Below are positions 13,297 through 25,318 of a DNA stretch of 64,000 nt, piece by piece. A program made the translations under genes and the position numbers. Under the pieces are notes generated by a model, which did not search any database, was not told where the DNA came from, and was given only the letters and a program-made list of their open reading frames with translations. Positions within the stretch are counted from its first letter, which is position 1. The number at the start of each line of letters is the position of its first letter. The DNA comes from Aquanectria penicillioides (lineage: Eukaryota > Ascomycota > Sordariomycetes > Hypocreales > Nectriaceae). The DNA is taken from the NCBI GenBank assembly GCA_003415625.1, contig PYIU01000001.1, positions 1,860,001-1,924,000 of the forward strand, given 5' to 3'.

Positions 13297-15308
13297 TTAC
13301 CCTTGCCTGGTCGGTTTACCACCACGCGGCAGACGGGATCCTGAAAAGCTCTCCCTGTCTCGGGAAATGGAATTGATGACCCGAATCAGGGCACGTCCGC
13401 AGTCGTCCGAGTACTCTTGTCCGTCCCTACCCAAGAGGACGGGAGCATCGTCGTTGAACGGATTCCTGATATCACCAACGCAGCGGAAGGGCGTAGTATC
13501 GGTATTCAGCCACTCGACTCGAAATGGATGAGTTGCCTGGAATTGAATTTTCTTCATCCATGAAGTTCGTGGAATCGAGTCGTCAGGAAGAGTGGCCATC
13601 CGAGCCTAGGAGAATGGTTAACCTGGCTTGACAGAAGACGCTTGTTGGAAATAATCTTACATATCCCTGGAAGCCTCCGGATTGATTGACAGAAAAAAAC
13701 AAGATGACATGAAGGCATTGACGGAAAGCATTTGCGAAGATGCGACCGTTATGGGCTTGAGTAAGCCAGATACCCTTGAAGTATTCAGCAATATCTCTCG
13801 CCCACGAGTGGCGAGTTAACTTACGTCTTTCTTGCATTGTAAAACATTATCCTCGTCAAAGGATTTGACGAGAAAGAAGCGCGTGTCTGGTAACACAAAT
13901 TTAGCTAATGACGGTAGGAGAAGCCAAGGGAGGAGGATCGCCGATGGGATTGAGATGGGTGATGCTTGTCAAGACAGGCAAAGGGGCATATGGACTCACC
14001 TCCTCTCATTCCTAAATCAAGAGAGCCTTTCATTGAAGGAATGCGAGTTTTGTCCGTATCATAAGGTCGAAACTTGTCTCGAGAATGCGGATCTGCCCGG
14101 CGACTCAAGCGATGCGGAGGGCTTCGGCTTCGTCGCCGGAGGGGACGTGGGGAGGCTGGCGAAGAATATCGGCCATGGTAGCGAAGAGGGGATCGAGATC
14201 GGGAATAGTAAGCGCTGACTACCTCGGGAGGGGAGTGCGAATCGTGGTATCGGCCGTGGCTTTTCGATCTGTGACCAGAATTCGAGAAGTTATCGCTACA
14301 CATGTTCGAAGATTTGTCATGCTCCACCTTATCCTTGGATGATGCGAAGGCATCTCTGGTCAAGCCAGATGAGGAAGGCCCTGGGGCAAGAGTGACACCG
14401 GTGGTGCTTTGGACTTCGGCCAGGATCCTGCTCCGTTCGTCATCGATGGCCTTGAGCTTCTTCACACCATCAAGGACCCTAGCTCGATGTTTAGGATCAA
14501 AGTAGCCGGTGTGCTCAAGCCAGAGTTTGAGGTCAATGTTGAACATTAGGACGCTCTCAAGGGGATCTGGAGTCCCGTGAGCTGGATGCTTCTCGCTTGA
14601 TCGGCTGCTACCGATGGCGTGAGAGTTCTTGCTGGATCTGTTTTCCTCTGGGCCGCCTTCGAACAGCAGGTTCTTCTCTCGCGTGTCATTCTTGGTAGGT
14701 CGGCCCTTTTGGGACGCCTCGGTTATTGAGAGGTGTCTGTCGACATCCGGAAACAGACCCTTAGTTGCATCAGGAGCGAAAGGAATGAGATCCTTGACAC
14801 CGGTGGTGGGCATTCTCGATTGGTAAGGGGGACTGATAATCTGAACCGTCGAGTTTGAAGGGCTTGCAGTCGCGGAATCCGGGAGCAAATCTCTTGCTGG
14901 AGCAGGAACGTGGCTTGTCGCAGGAGGCGAAGATGATGTACCAGTGGTGAAATCCATGCTGATATTTGATGTTGCCTGGTGATGACCGTTATGGAGTGCG
15001 ATGTGGGAAGAAAGACGGGAGACTTCGAGTTCGCCGTCGGATTTCGGTTCTGAATTTGGGTCGGCGAGCGAGGCTTGAGCAGAAGAAATCGATAAAGGAG
15101 CAGAAGCTGCGGGCGTTTGTTGACAGCTGGCAGGTGTTTGTGCATCTGGCGCAACAGCTGCATCAGTTGTTGAACCCCGTGACAGCGACAGGCGAGAAGG
15201 GGGACGGCTCGCTTTGCTCTGAAGAAGCATATTCTTGAGCTGCAAAAGTCGTTCACTGAGGCCGATGGCTTCTGCTTTCGTATCTGGCTGGTTGTGGTCG
15301 GGCGGCAT
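13297..15308 (-). CDS. YTH-domain RNA-binding protein (m6A reader)
   Basis: Minus-strand exons 15308-14000, 13886-13825, 13774-13661 and 13605-13297, with introns of 113, 50 and 55 nt, join in frame to 597 residues. Residues 1-436 are disordered, with a Ser/Arg/Pro-rich stretch (RRRSRSPPHRLSRR) before the domain. The YTH domain fills about residues 438-590: it opens with TRFFLVKSFDEDNV and continues with FFSVNQSGGFQGYARM. Trp460 (GIW) and Trp511 (PRTSW) match the aromatic cage that binds N6-methyladenosine. The C-terminal position and RS-like region resemble nuclear YTHDC1/Mmi1-type readers; that placement is inference. The start is uncertain: an ATG at 15421 lies in another frame and could only be used with an unproven extra intron. 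Confidence 0.88.
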
Positions 15309-15785
15309 CGAGCTGGCAGTCGAAGGTATTGCCCTTCTCGTTGATGTGATTCTTGCGATGAGGGATAGTTGAATGAGTTAACCAGAGAGCAGCTGTTGTT
15401 TGCCTTGGGATCAGATGACATTGAAACCTCAAACTAAGGCACAGCCAGCCCTTGCGTCAATACTCTGTTGCTGCCCCCATAGAACTTTGTTTGGTGTTAT
15501 TGTCCGCCGTGTGGATGTATAGCTGCCCGTCACTGCAAAATGCTTCACATGCGCGCCACCCATGAGAAGGAGGATGACGAAAGTCCGCCCTGGCCCAACC
15601 TACGAATCAAGGGCCTAAGCGGCTAACAGAGCCTTTACATAGACGGTACACAGTCGCATTCAACCCTTACGAAACTAGTGATTCAGAGCCAGCCACAAGA
15701 GAGTACCACGTCGAGTTAGACGCTCATCTATTTCCAGTATAATATAAAATATCGTTAGGAAGGCTTTCATCGACCCATGATCTCC
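15309..15785. other. Intergenic region
   Basis: This is the upstream side of the YTH gene and the 3' side of the GPI18 gene, both on the minus strand. No coding or RNA feature is visible. Confidence 0.5.
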
Positions 15786-17133
15786 TCACGCGGGCGGTAA
15801 GAACGATGCGAACAACCCTCCCTGGATTGTCGCGTACATGACAGTAAATACGACAATCCCATAGCCCCAGCTTTGTCTCTTCTTGTCCATCATACACGAA
15901 GCGACCCACCAGTACCATACAGGGTAACCAGATGACAAGCGGTTGATGATCTGGACGTGGTAGTTGGTGATGGCGAGCACAGCTAGCAGCGTTTGGCTGG
16001 CCGCTAGAGTTCGCACGAAAGTTCTGAAATGCTCATCGGTGCCGGGACTCATGAGTCTGAGTCCACTGGAAGGCTCACGGAGCATCTCAGTCCCTGACTT
16101 GATGAGCACTGTAAGCATTGGAGCGGCGAGGAGAAACATCGGGATCTGATTCGGCGTCCAATATCTTAGGAAGCCAACATTCCTGTGGTTTGCAGTTAAC
16201 TTGAGATCCAAACACAACGCCCACAGTGTATCCTTACCAGTATTCTTCCTGCACGAATGTATATATGCTCGGGATCAACCGCGTGCACCACGGTCGCAGC
16301 TCGCCTTCGAGAGTGCAGTATCTCATCCAGGCAACTGCCTGCGGAATTATAGCCCCAGTTGCAACCAAGATTCCTCCAAGAACCGGAGCGACAAGGCGCA
16401 TCATTTTGGCGAAGCTAGGGCTGTTCAAAAACCCTAGCAGACACTCGACGGCCTCGACGGCGAACAAGAGGCCACTGAACAGGCCGTTGCTGCGGAGCGT
16501 GTTTGACAGCCCAAAGACAAGACCAGCACCGACAAAGGCGGCGTTTCGTCTGAGTGAATCGGGGCCATTCTTGAAGCCGAGGGCAAAGAGCAAGTTTCCG
16601 ACAAAGGACAGGCATGAAAAGGGGCTCTCAGCATATGGCGCCGAGAGGAACAGGCCTGCCGGAGAGAGGATGTGAATCACAGATGCGACATACGCAAGTC
16701 GCCTGTCATTCGAAATGACGATGGTGAGCTGATACAAAGACAGAACGGCAATGAGGTGAGAAACATGAGCAATCGCAATCGCAACAGGAGGTTCCCACAC
16801 TCCGGACAGGTCCATTCCGATGGCCTCTCCGAGGGCGCCGAGGCCGCGCACGACCGTCGGCATCCCCGCAGCAAACGCCCACTCCTGCTCATAAACGTAA
16901 CCCTCGCGGGCGGAACGCATGAAGTACAGCGCGTCCCATCTGGTCAGGCGTGTGGCGAGCGCGGGGACGGGCGTTGAGTTGCCATACAGCACGTCGAAGA
17001 GGAGAGACGTTGACGTGTCATAGTCCGGCGCAACGGCGGCACCGAGCGCGACGGCAAGGAGGAAGGCCTTCCATGCTGTGAAAGTTGCCGTTAGGGAGAA
17101 GAAGGGCTGAGATTCATGGCTGAAGAGACCCAT
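15786..17133 (-). CDS. gpi18: GPI mannosyltransferase 2 (PIG-V/Gpi18)
   Basis: Minus-strand exons 17133-16238 and 16182-15786, with a 55-nt intron, encode 430 residues, close to the yeast enzyme. The intron rejoins the codon of a Trp to give YWNVGFLRYW, a family-typical segment. An early TRWDALYFMRSAREGYVYEQ motif and an LSPAGLFLSAPYAESPFS segment, with many hydrophobic helices, fit the dolichol-phosphate-mannose-dependent enzyme. It adds the second mannose to the GPI anchor on the ER lumenal side. It shares a 671-bp divergent intergenic region with the hydrolase starting at 17805. Confidence 0.92.
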
Positions 17134-17804
17134 GATGGAGACTTCTCCGGGTCAAGTTTGGAGGCTGAGCGTGTCGATGAATGAATGTGCAGTGAAGTGA
17201 AAGCGGCTCATCTCTCATCTATGGGCGGCGTGTGGAGCAGCGAGACACGGTGTCAAGGAGCAGCCGCAGTCACAACGCCGCTGAACGGATGTGGCACTGT
17301 GCCTGCTTGTAATGAACAATTATCCAGCTCAAGCGGAAACGAATAACCTTTTTTTTTTAAATGGGAAAAAAATTCACGAAACATATCCTTCTTGTACTAA
17401 TAATAAATTCTCTTAGATAAACTAGAGACATTCGTTTTATCAACCTGATGGGCACTGCAGGCCCGTCTGGCGTTCTCCAATGGAGGGGTGGGCGCACACT
17501 TTTGACCGCCATGGTTTAACCCGCTGTAAAATAGCGGCTCGACCCGCGAATCCAGTGCCATCAATGATTCACCTAACCTGGCCTTTGCAACATCCTCAAT
17601 CGATTGCCCTCTTTCTCCCTCCAATAAACGCATGTCAATTCATTCCCCAACTGAACTTGACCTCGCCATTTCTTTGGCCATGACCTTAAACAACATTCGT
17701 ACTTATTCCCCGTCACATTCATCGTTGAGAACTTGCCATCGAGAAAATAGCTACTGCAACCACATTATTCGAGCCTCTAACGCACTGCTCGACTACACTA
17801 TTCA
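17134..17804. promoter_or_regulatory. Divergent intergenic region gpi18 / hydrolase
   Basis: The two genes are transcribed away from each other from this 671-bp gap, so it must hold both promoters. A T10 tract followed by A-rich sequence lies around 17346-17370, a nucleosome-excluding type of element. C/T-rich leader-like sequence precedes the ATG at 17805. No specific factor site is claimed. Confidence 0.5.
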
Positions 17805-18743
17805 ATGAGTGACAAAACGTCTTCTCCATGCGATAGTCAAACTCCGCCCTCATCTAGCCGCCCAACTCTCGGCGTGTTTCCGCCACTAATCGTTGTCCCC
17901 CCGCTGTCATCAACTCATAATCTGACATTGGTCTTCCTTCATGGCCGCGGCTGGAATGCCCAGAAATTCCATGCCCCTTTACTCTCATCCCCATCCTCAA
18001 CTTCATCGCTCTCCTTCCGTGAAGCCCTTCCGACTGCCCGCTTCGTCTTCCCCACTGCGCCGCTGGGTCGAGCCTCCAAGTATCGCCGGTCAGTTATCAA
18101 CCAATGGTATGAGGGCACTGGGGACTGGGAACCAGAGTCTCGAGGAGAGATGAGACCTAGTATTGAACACATACACGGTATCTTGCGCGAGGAAATCACG
18201 AGGCTCAATGGGGATGCGAGCCGTGTTGTGCTGGCGGGTTTCAGCCAGGGGAGCGCCATGGCGCTGGTGAGCCTCCTACTGTGGGAGGGAGAACCGCTTG
18301 GTGCAGTGGTGGCGATGTGTGGATTTGTTCCGCTGGCAACCACCATGATGTCCATTTTGAAGGATGATACTGATTTAGACCTTGGAGATGATGCTGTCAT
18401 CTTCGGGTCTGGGTCGGAATCTGAAGATGACATATTTGAGCGGGGTTCATTGGCTGACCCTAAAAGTCCATTGCAGCGAGCTATTGAGGAGCTACGTGAG
18501 GAGGCAGAATTAGATCCTCCCCTTACCTTAGATTCGTTTCCTTTCTGTTCGACCCCGGTGTTTATGGGACATGGCACAAAGGACGAAGACGTGGAATATC
18601 AGCATGGCCAGCAGGCCGGCATGTTACTGAAGCGAATGGGCGTATCGGTTGATTTTCATACGTATCCAGGGCTTGGTCATTGGTACTCACCTGAGATGCT
18701 GGAGCATATTGTCAAGTTCTTAAGTAAAAAAATACAATTATGA
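17805..18743 (+). CDS. Acyl-protein thioesterase-like serine hydrolase
   Basis: A single exon of 312 codons. The phospholipase/carboxylesterase (APT1) fold is shown by FLHGRGWN near the N terminus, the nucleophile elbow GFSQGS (Ser147), Asp260 in HGTKDEDV and His292 in GLGHWY, so the catalytic triad is complete. The usual family length is about 220-250. The extra length is a Ser/Pro-rich N-terminal extension and an acidic insertion around residues 185-240 between strand and triad Asp. Probable activity is hydrolysis of acyl esters or thioesters (depalmitoylation); the true substrate is unknown. No signal peptide is seen, so it is probably cytosolic. Confidence 0.85.
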   Translation: MSDKTSSPCDSQTPPSSSRPTLGVFPPLIVVPPLSSTHNLTLVFLHGRGWNAQKFHAPLLSSPSSTSSLSFREALPTARFVFPTAPLGRASKYRRSVINQWYEGTGDWEPESRGEMRPSIEHIHGILREEITRLNGDASRVVLAGFSQGSAMALVSLLLWEGEPLGAVVAMCGFVPLATTMMSILKDDTDLDLGDDAVIFGSGSESEDDIFERGSLADPKSPLQRAIEELREEAELDPPLTLDSFPFCSTPVFMGHGTKDEDVEYQHGQQAGMLLKRMGVSVDFHTYPGLGHWYSPEMLEHIVKFLSKKIQL

Positions 18744-19031
18744 GGAATTCAGAACTTAGCCAAGGGCTCCCTATTTCGACTATTATTTCTATATAATGCA
18801 TTCGTAATTCAAGAGAAACACCTGTTTGGCTGCCTGCTCAACCTTGGATGGCAAGCCGAATTGAGAGAGGCATGGCAGGAATTAATATCACTTTTGAATC
18901 TTTTGACTGGCGAATGATCTGGTGGAAGAAGCACTGGAACCAACTACTTCTAGCTACTTCCTCTGTAAATGAGCCCTTGCATCCTTGAATCAGAATCGAG
19001 CACGTGGATTAATCGACGGGCGTTGTGAAGC

Positions 19032-19633
19032 TCACCAGAGGTGATGGATGGTTAGGCTGATAACAAAGATATAAGCAAGACTGGAAAACCTAACCGCAAC
19101 CAAGCCAACCACGAAGGTATATGGAATTATAGCCAAGGAAAGAAACAGAAATGCTGTTACAAGTGATAGATGAAGGATCGCAGAGGCTAGGATCCCAATG
19201 TTGTTCCATTTTTTGCCCCAGTCATCATGTACACACCTCCGGCTCGATGACGCCAGAGGGTAAGTAGACTGGAGCTATATCCCGAGACAGCTGTAGAAAG
19301 GGTGACACATAGCCAAGCCGTGGCGACAAATGTGCGAATCGTGGCTAGGCTGAATGGGGGCGGGTTGGGTTTCCAAATATCACTCGGGTCCGTCATTTGT
19401 CCAACCAGTATGGCGAAAGTGGAGGCACCGAAGATGGAAACGCTGAAGACAAATGATATGAACGTCTTGTAGTCTTCTATAGAGGCCTCGACGGACCAAG
19501 TCGCAATTTGTTGTTTCGCATTTGGTGCTGGAAGTTCTGGTGGTTAAGCTGTGGTGTCACTCAATGGAGAGATCAATAGTTGAGGCCGTTCTTTGCATCC
19601 GACATTTGGAGGAGCGATAGTGATGGAGCCCAT
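19032..19633 (-). pseudogene. Broken small membrane-protein gene
   Basis: From an ATG at 19633 (minus strand) the frame runs 29 codons to a TAA at 19546-19544. It then continues in the same frame with coherent protein (WSVEASIEDYKTF, FVFSVSIFGASTFAILVGQM, TIRTFVATAWLCV). Near 19260-19258 the coherent reading shifts by one base and goes on through CVHDDWGKKWNN and two more hydrophobic helices to a TGA at 19032. The product would be about 200 residues with four helices, a type of fungal membrane protein I cannot name. It has one in-frame stop (consistent with CAA to TAA) plus one single-base loss in a C run. An intron removing the stop could not be found in the right phase. Confidence 0.6.
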
Positions 19634-20043
19634 ATTGAGATTCAAAGATGCAACAGACCTCTCAATTTTATCAATTGAAACGGTGAATGGCCAAGGAAAA
19701 GTAGTGCCACACTCAAGGTGTCCTGTGGTAGGACTGACCTTTAGCCTGATTCAACTTGCGTCGGAGTCGGTCTAACTTTGATTCTACAGGTCTGATTTGC
19801 TGGCTCGGGACATGTTGAGATGCACAGTGCTACGGGAGCCGAGTTTTGGGCCTGAGAAGCCGGTGTATCAAAACGCGCGCGAATGCACCAAGACCCCAGT
19901 TGTGCATGGTATTGTCGTTGTGTCGATCAGCACGCGATTCTTATTGGGTCCGCAAACCGGATACTACTCAACTCATTCAACAGGCCGGACGTTGATGAAA
20001 AAAAAGTATCCTTTATTCTATAGTAGTCTAATATATTGATATT
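19634..20043. other. Intergenic region
   Basis: This lies between the broken membrane-protein gene and the 3' end of the RTA1-like gene. Only short chance frames are present; nothing is recognised. Confidence 0.4.
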
Positions 20044-21015
20044 CTAAGCCATGTCGCTCAAAGCATTTTCGCTAGCATCATTACCAAGCTGCCGCTTGTA
20101 CAAGGCCTGAGGTGTCAGGCCGTCAACATACCAAACCAAGAACACGGCCATGACAGCAGCCATGAGCACAGCATCAAAGAGATAAAGAAAAATTTCGTGG
20201 GATATGAGATAACCCCCATTTCCTTGTAAATATTCGATAACTCGAAAGACACTCCGGACAAGGATCAGGGAACTCGCGCTGTAGAGAACATACAGATAGC
20301 GTTGCCAAGGTAGTTCGCCTGTGATGGCCGGTGTTGTTAGATCCCGGGAAATCCGTACGTGGAAGAGGACTGAGGTGATGATGAATAGACCAAATATGAC
20401 GATTTGCACCCAAAGGCCAATGATGATGATCCGCTCTCCTGTCTGGTAGAGGTCCATGGTGCCAACGGACTGGATGCCGCCACCGCCTCCTTGCATCACG
20501 AATGAGATGACATCGCCAGTGACAAAAATCTTGCTGAGCCACTTAATTGGTATCAGGGAGAGGTGCTCTGCTCGAAGGGCCCGGACAAGTCTGCCAAGAA
20601 TCATGTAGATGGAAGCCGCATACAAGGCCGGCGCAACGAGAATTAAAATAGCTTGAATAACAAAGCCCCCAATGGCCGTGTCGTCGTAATGGGACCAAAT
20701 GCGACCGCAGTAACCCAAAACCTGAACTGGACAAAGGAAAGTGGATTAGCCTGAATTCTGTTTCTGATCGCTGACACACACAGCCACAACATATGGCGAC
20801 TTACAGAGCCCGCCGATGGTGAAGGCCAAGAAATACCACGTTTGGGCTCTCCAGATGCGTCGTGCGTGCAAACCGGTCAGGATGGCAAAGATAATGGCTG
20901 ATACGATGGCAGCTGCCAGCGAAGGAGTATACTGGTAGAGTCTGAAAGAGCTGACCTCCGACACGGCGGATCGCGCACCGTTCCCTGGAAAAGCCACCAT
21001 CGTCGTATCCGGCAT
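20044..21015 (-). CDS. RTA1-like seven-helix membrane protein
   Basis: Minus-strand exons 21015-20805 and 20726-20044, with a 78-nt intron, encode 297 residues. The splice joins a helix ending TIGGL to FQVLGYCGRIW, the family signature after the second helix. Further RTA1 features are APALYAASIYMILGRLVRAL, FVTGDVISFVMQGGGGG and VRSVFRVIEYLQG before the last helices. Seven hydrophobic segments are readable. Members (Rta1, Rsb1, Pug1) are lipid-translocating or stress-resistance proteins of the plasma membrane; the cargo here is unknown. An in-frame ATG further upstream (around 21100) would only add a low-complexity leader, so the start at 21015 is preferred. The gene is divergent from the glucosyltransferase at 21715. 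Confidence 0.9.
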
Positions 21016-21714
21016 GTAGTTGTACGTGGGGGAGAGTCGGAATGACTGTGATTGCCAATTGGAATTCGGAGGTGGAACTGCCAAAAGAAGGGGCATCCAG
21101 ATTTGGACGATGAGGGAGGATGAAAAGGGGATTTGGGTTTGGAAGCAGAGGAAGTCTAAAGATCGTAGTGAAGAACAAAAAAGGAAAGGGTGTGCAGGGT
21201 GATGGGCGATTAGCACGGGATGAGTTGAGCGTGCTGGAATTGACGAGGCATTGGCCGAATGTGATGCTTTATACTATACCTTCTTCAAGGCCATGGCAGC
21301 CAAGTGAATGAAGACTTCCTCTCAGGGTCAAAACGAGAACTCGAGCGACGGACAGCATTGCGCACGAGGACTCGCATTCTTCCCGAGCGCAAGGGCAGAA
21401 TCCAGCTTGTTCTCGTATACTTCGTAAAACTCGCATCATGGCTTGCAAGTGGCGTTTCCAGTGCTTCTTTCGGCGTTTGGCGTGTGGGGTCCGTGGCCTC
21501 GCCCCAGAGCACGGCCTCGCCATGTCATTCCAGGTCGGCTGTGAATCAGCGTGTCACGGACTCACAGGCAATAGAGTTCATAACGCGTTAACCCATTGCA
21601 GCAGTGTATAAATCCGGAGGCACAAAGGTCAGTTGTTCTGATTCAGCTTTAAATGAATCCCAGTCCTCGCCGCAACACCTCCTGCGGGCAACAAACCACC
21701 GAACCTCATGCACA
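21016..21714. promoter_or_regulatory. Divergent intergenic region RTA1-like / glucosyltransferase
   Basis: A 699-bp gap between two outward-facing genes holds both promoters. Open frames on both strands are short and overlap one another. No named regulatory motif is claimed. Confidence 0.45.
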
Positions 21715-24706
21715 ATGGGCCAGAAAGGAGACGAGAAGCCTCGAGGTTCAGCGGAAGACAAGTCCCTGAGACAGTTTGAGATACCATGGGATGCTCCGCC
21801 GCCATACGAGCTGCAGTCCGAGGGTCACGCCCTCTCAAGCACTGCTGCCGTCAATCGTAAGAAATCACTCCAGCTCGCTCATCCCAGCCTGTCATGTCTA
21901 TCTTGGGCTGCCGAAGGCCATGTGGTAGATACCGTCAGTATCTGATTTAACAGTCGTCCGTCATAGATGAGGGCACGATCGACATCAAGTTCTCTTCATC
22001 ATCCCCGACAGAGCTCGGCGCGCTATTACCCCCGATCCCAGAGCCGGACCCAGATGCGAGCTCCGAGAATTCCATGTTTGGGTCGGGATGCCCCGCCTTG
22101 AATATTGTCATCCAAGTAGTCGGCAGTCGAGGTGAGTATCGAATTATGAGGATGCATAACAAGGAGAATCTAGGTTGACCCAGGCGGTCTAGGTGACGTG
22201 CAGCCATTCATCGCCCTTGGCGTTGCACTCCAGCGGCGCGGCCACCGAGTACGCCTTGCCACCCATGACAATTTTAGTGACTTTGTAGGGGAATCTTTCT
22301 TGGAGTTTTTTCCGATTGGAGGCGATCCAGAAGACTTGATGGCGGTATGTTCAGCCCCCTGCCCTGAGACCGACTGGACGTGTTAATTTCATTCTCTAGT
22401 ACATGGTCAAAAACCCAGGACTGATTCCGACCATGGAGAGTCTCCACAGCGGCGACATTTCCCGCAAGCGAACCATGATTTATGAGATTTTGCAAGGTTG
22501 TTGGAAGGCCTGCATTGAACCCGACCAGCTCACAGGAAAGCCATTCGTGGCCGATGCAATCATCGCAAACCCGCCAAGTTTCGCGCACGTCCACTGTGCT
22601 CAGGCTTTGGGCATCCCCGTTCACATGATGTTTACAATGCCGTGGACTGCAACACGGGAGTTTTCTCATCCCTTGACTGCCTTGAAATCGGACGGAATGA
22701 ATGAGTCGACGGCCAATTTCCTTAGCTACGGCGTGGTCGACTTGATGACCTGGCAGGGGTCAGTACTCTCAACATCCCTCAAGACTTGTTTTAGTGACTG
22801 AAACTGGATAGACTCGGCGATGTTATCAATGGCTGGAGAGTTAACGATCTTCGACTTGAGCCTCTTTCTGCAACAATGGGCCCGGATATCATAAGCACGC
22901 TGCAAGTGCCGTACACGTACTGCTGGTCTCCGGCACTGGTACGCAAGCCCAAAGATTGGGATAAGAAAATAGGTAAGATGGAATGCAATTTTCACCGATG
23001 AAATATATCTTAACCTTTTGATTCGCCGATGTAGATGTCTGCGGCTTCTTTACGCGAGATGAACCGTCCTATTCACCGTCAAAGGATCTCGCCAAGTTTC
23101 TTGCTGCAGGCCCACCTCCCCTCTACGTGGGTTTTGGAAGCATTGTTGTCAAAGAACCTGAAGAAATTACGAAAATCATCTTGGAAGCCTGTAGCCGTGC
23201 CGGTGTGAGAGTAATCATCTCACGCGGTTGTAGCAAGCTTGGTGGCGACCGTCCGAACACTGACAACGTGTTTTATCTGGGAGATTGCCCACATGGTATG
23301 GAAGCCCTTTTGAATCTTACATGATAACCGTGTCAAAACTAATCTTGAGCGCAGAGTGGCTCTTTAAACGCGTGTCTGCCGTTGTTCACCACGGTGGTGC
23401 TGGCACCACCGCTTGCGGTTTAATCAACTCCCGCCCCACCATTATCATCCCCTTCTTTGGAGAGTGAGTCTTTACTACGCCGTTTGAGACCGAACTGATT
23501 TGCCTAACCTTCATCTCTAGTCAGCCATTTTGGGGTAATGTCGTTGCCTCACAGGGTGCTGGTCCGAAGCCGATCCCACTCAAGGACCTCACGGTGGAAG
23601 CTCTAACCGAGGCTATCGAGTTCGCCAGTAACAAAGAAATTAAACGAGCAGCCCAAAAGATAGCCGAGAAGATGAGCAACGAGAGTGGTGTCGAGGCCGC
23701 CGTGAACTCTTTCCACAGAAACCTCCCGCCGTCCTCTGTTACTTGCGACCTTCTTCCTACATATGTGGCCCGGTGGGAATATTCCAGCAAATCAAAGAAA
23801 ACACTCAGGCTGTCAGACGCAGCATTCAAAGCGCTTCTTCAACAAGGCGAATTGAAAAAGTCCAACATCAAACCGTAAGTTACAGCTCTGAAGAGTGCGA
23901 GGAGAGACTATTGCTAAGTTGGTATCTCTGCAGCTTCCGATCAAGAGAATACTGCACGGATGAACAACGCTGGGATCCTATCACTGCCGGGGCTTCATCA
24001 ATCCTTGGAACCATGACTGATTTTACTGTTGCGCTTGGTGGTACCTTCATTGATCCATACAAAGCTTACAAACGGGTTGGGGCAAAGGGAGGCGAGGACG
24101 TGAGCCCCGCCACTAAAGCGGAAACTGAATCCATCGAAGCTGAAGGCCTAAGAAACGCCCCGCGGTTGAGTGGAGATGAGGTAGCGGACCACGGAAAGGC
24201 GACTGATTGTAAGAGCGGTAGCACCGTTGCCGCAAAGGTTCGTGGCCTCACGCATTATCCATGTGTCTTAAAAGGCCCCTCGCTAATTTGAATCGGGTTC
24301 CCAGGGCTTTGGATCCAGTTTCTATCATGCAATCACAGGCATTGTGGCCAAGCCAACTGAAGGTGCCAAGGCGGAGGGTGCCAAGGCGGAGGGAAGCGTA
24401 GGGCGTCGCAAAGGGGCTGGTAAAGGCTCGCTCGGTTTTATAACCAAACCAACCAGTGGTAAGTCTTCTCATTTCTGAACCTGGCAATGGTGTGACTGTG
24501 AGGCTGACGGGGAGGCAAAACGTCCAGCAATATTCGGACTCCTGGCCTGCCCAACTCAAGGAATATACAAGAGCATCAAGGCGAAGGGCGCAGAGCCCAC
24601 GAAGAACGTGGTAGAGACTGGCAAGTTCGCAATTCTCGAGACCACGGTGCTGTCAGGGTCAGAGGCGTCAACTATCCGGTCCGCGTTCCAGGCACGAAAA
24701 TCATAA
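21715..24706 (+). CDS. Sterol 3-beta-glucosyltransferase-like (GT28/UGT)
   Basis: Eleven exons join with no frame break to 779 residues: 21715-21856, 21967-22131, 22193-22344, 22400-22758, 22812-22972, 23035-23295, 23355-23463, 23521-23874, 23934-24237, 24305-24458 and 24528-24706. The N-terminal GT domain starts at [14 protein letters not shown] (about residue 100). It is followed by [16 protein letters not shown] and [19 protein letters not shown]. The UDP-sugar-binding signature HHGGAGTT (residues 425-432) leads into [16 protein letters not shown]. The C-terminal third has short repeats ([31 protein letters not shown]) seen in fungal relatives. The GRAM and PH domains of Atg26 are absent. 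It probably glucosylates a sterol or another lipophilic acceptor; acceptor identity is unproven. Confidence 0.9.
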
Positions 24707-25318
24707 AGTTATAGATTTGAGCAAGCATTACTGATACTCCCTGTCGAATTCAATTTTGCTTGCATTGGACGCGTCATTTCAAACCATTTGCAGCATTTAT
24801 GCCGAGATTTACATAGTAAAATAGAAACCTGAATAGAGCATTCGTCACCGTGTGGGATTCTTCGAGGCTGTGCACTGGGACAATGGCGTCGCTTGTGAGG
24901 TGTACCTGGACGGATCGTCCTGTATGTGGATTCAAGGCAGATTCTTGAGGTGGACCTCGGAAAGCTCGTAAAGAAGTCGTACTGGGCCCGAGAGAGCCCG
25001 GATCCCCTGCCAGAAAGTAGTCAAAATCTACACAAGATTGCCAATCATTCTATTCATATCAGAGACGCGTCGGAGTGCTACAAACGGGCTCAATGCCGAA
25101 TGGTCTTATTGTAATCTGACGTCTCGCAAGGTAGCGACTTGATCTGGGCCACTGCTGCGCCATCCCTCGCATAGCTTCCGAATCCGAGCGTGGCTGACGT
25201 CTCCCGCGGTTTGGGCCAGGACTTCCGCTCGTGTTTATCATCAGAGCGCTTCCCAATTAAAAAGTGTCGGCCTCTCTGCTTCGAATGTCGCTGAGTTCAA
25301 GAGCCAGGATCGCTTTCG
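24707..25318. other. Intergenic region upstream of the Zn2Cys6 gene
   Basis: No coding signal is visible. A short upstream frame (ATG at 25285, 28 codons) overlaps the regulator start in another frame and could act as a uORF. Confidence 0.4.
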
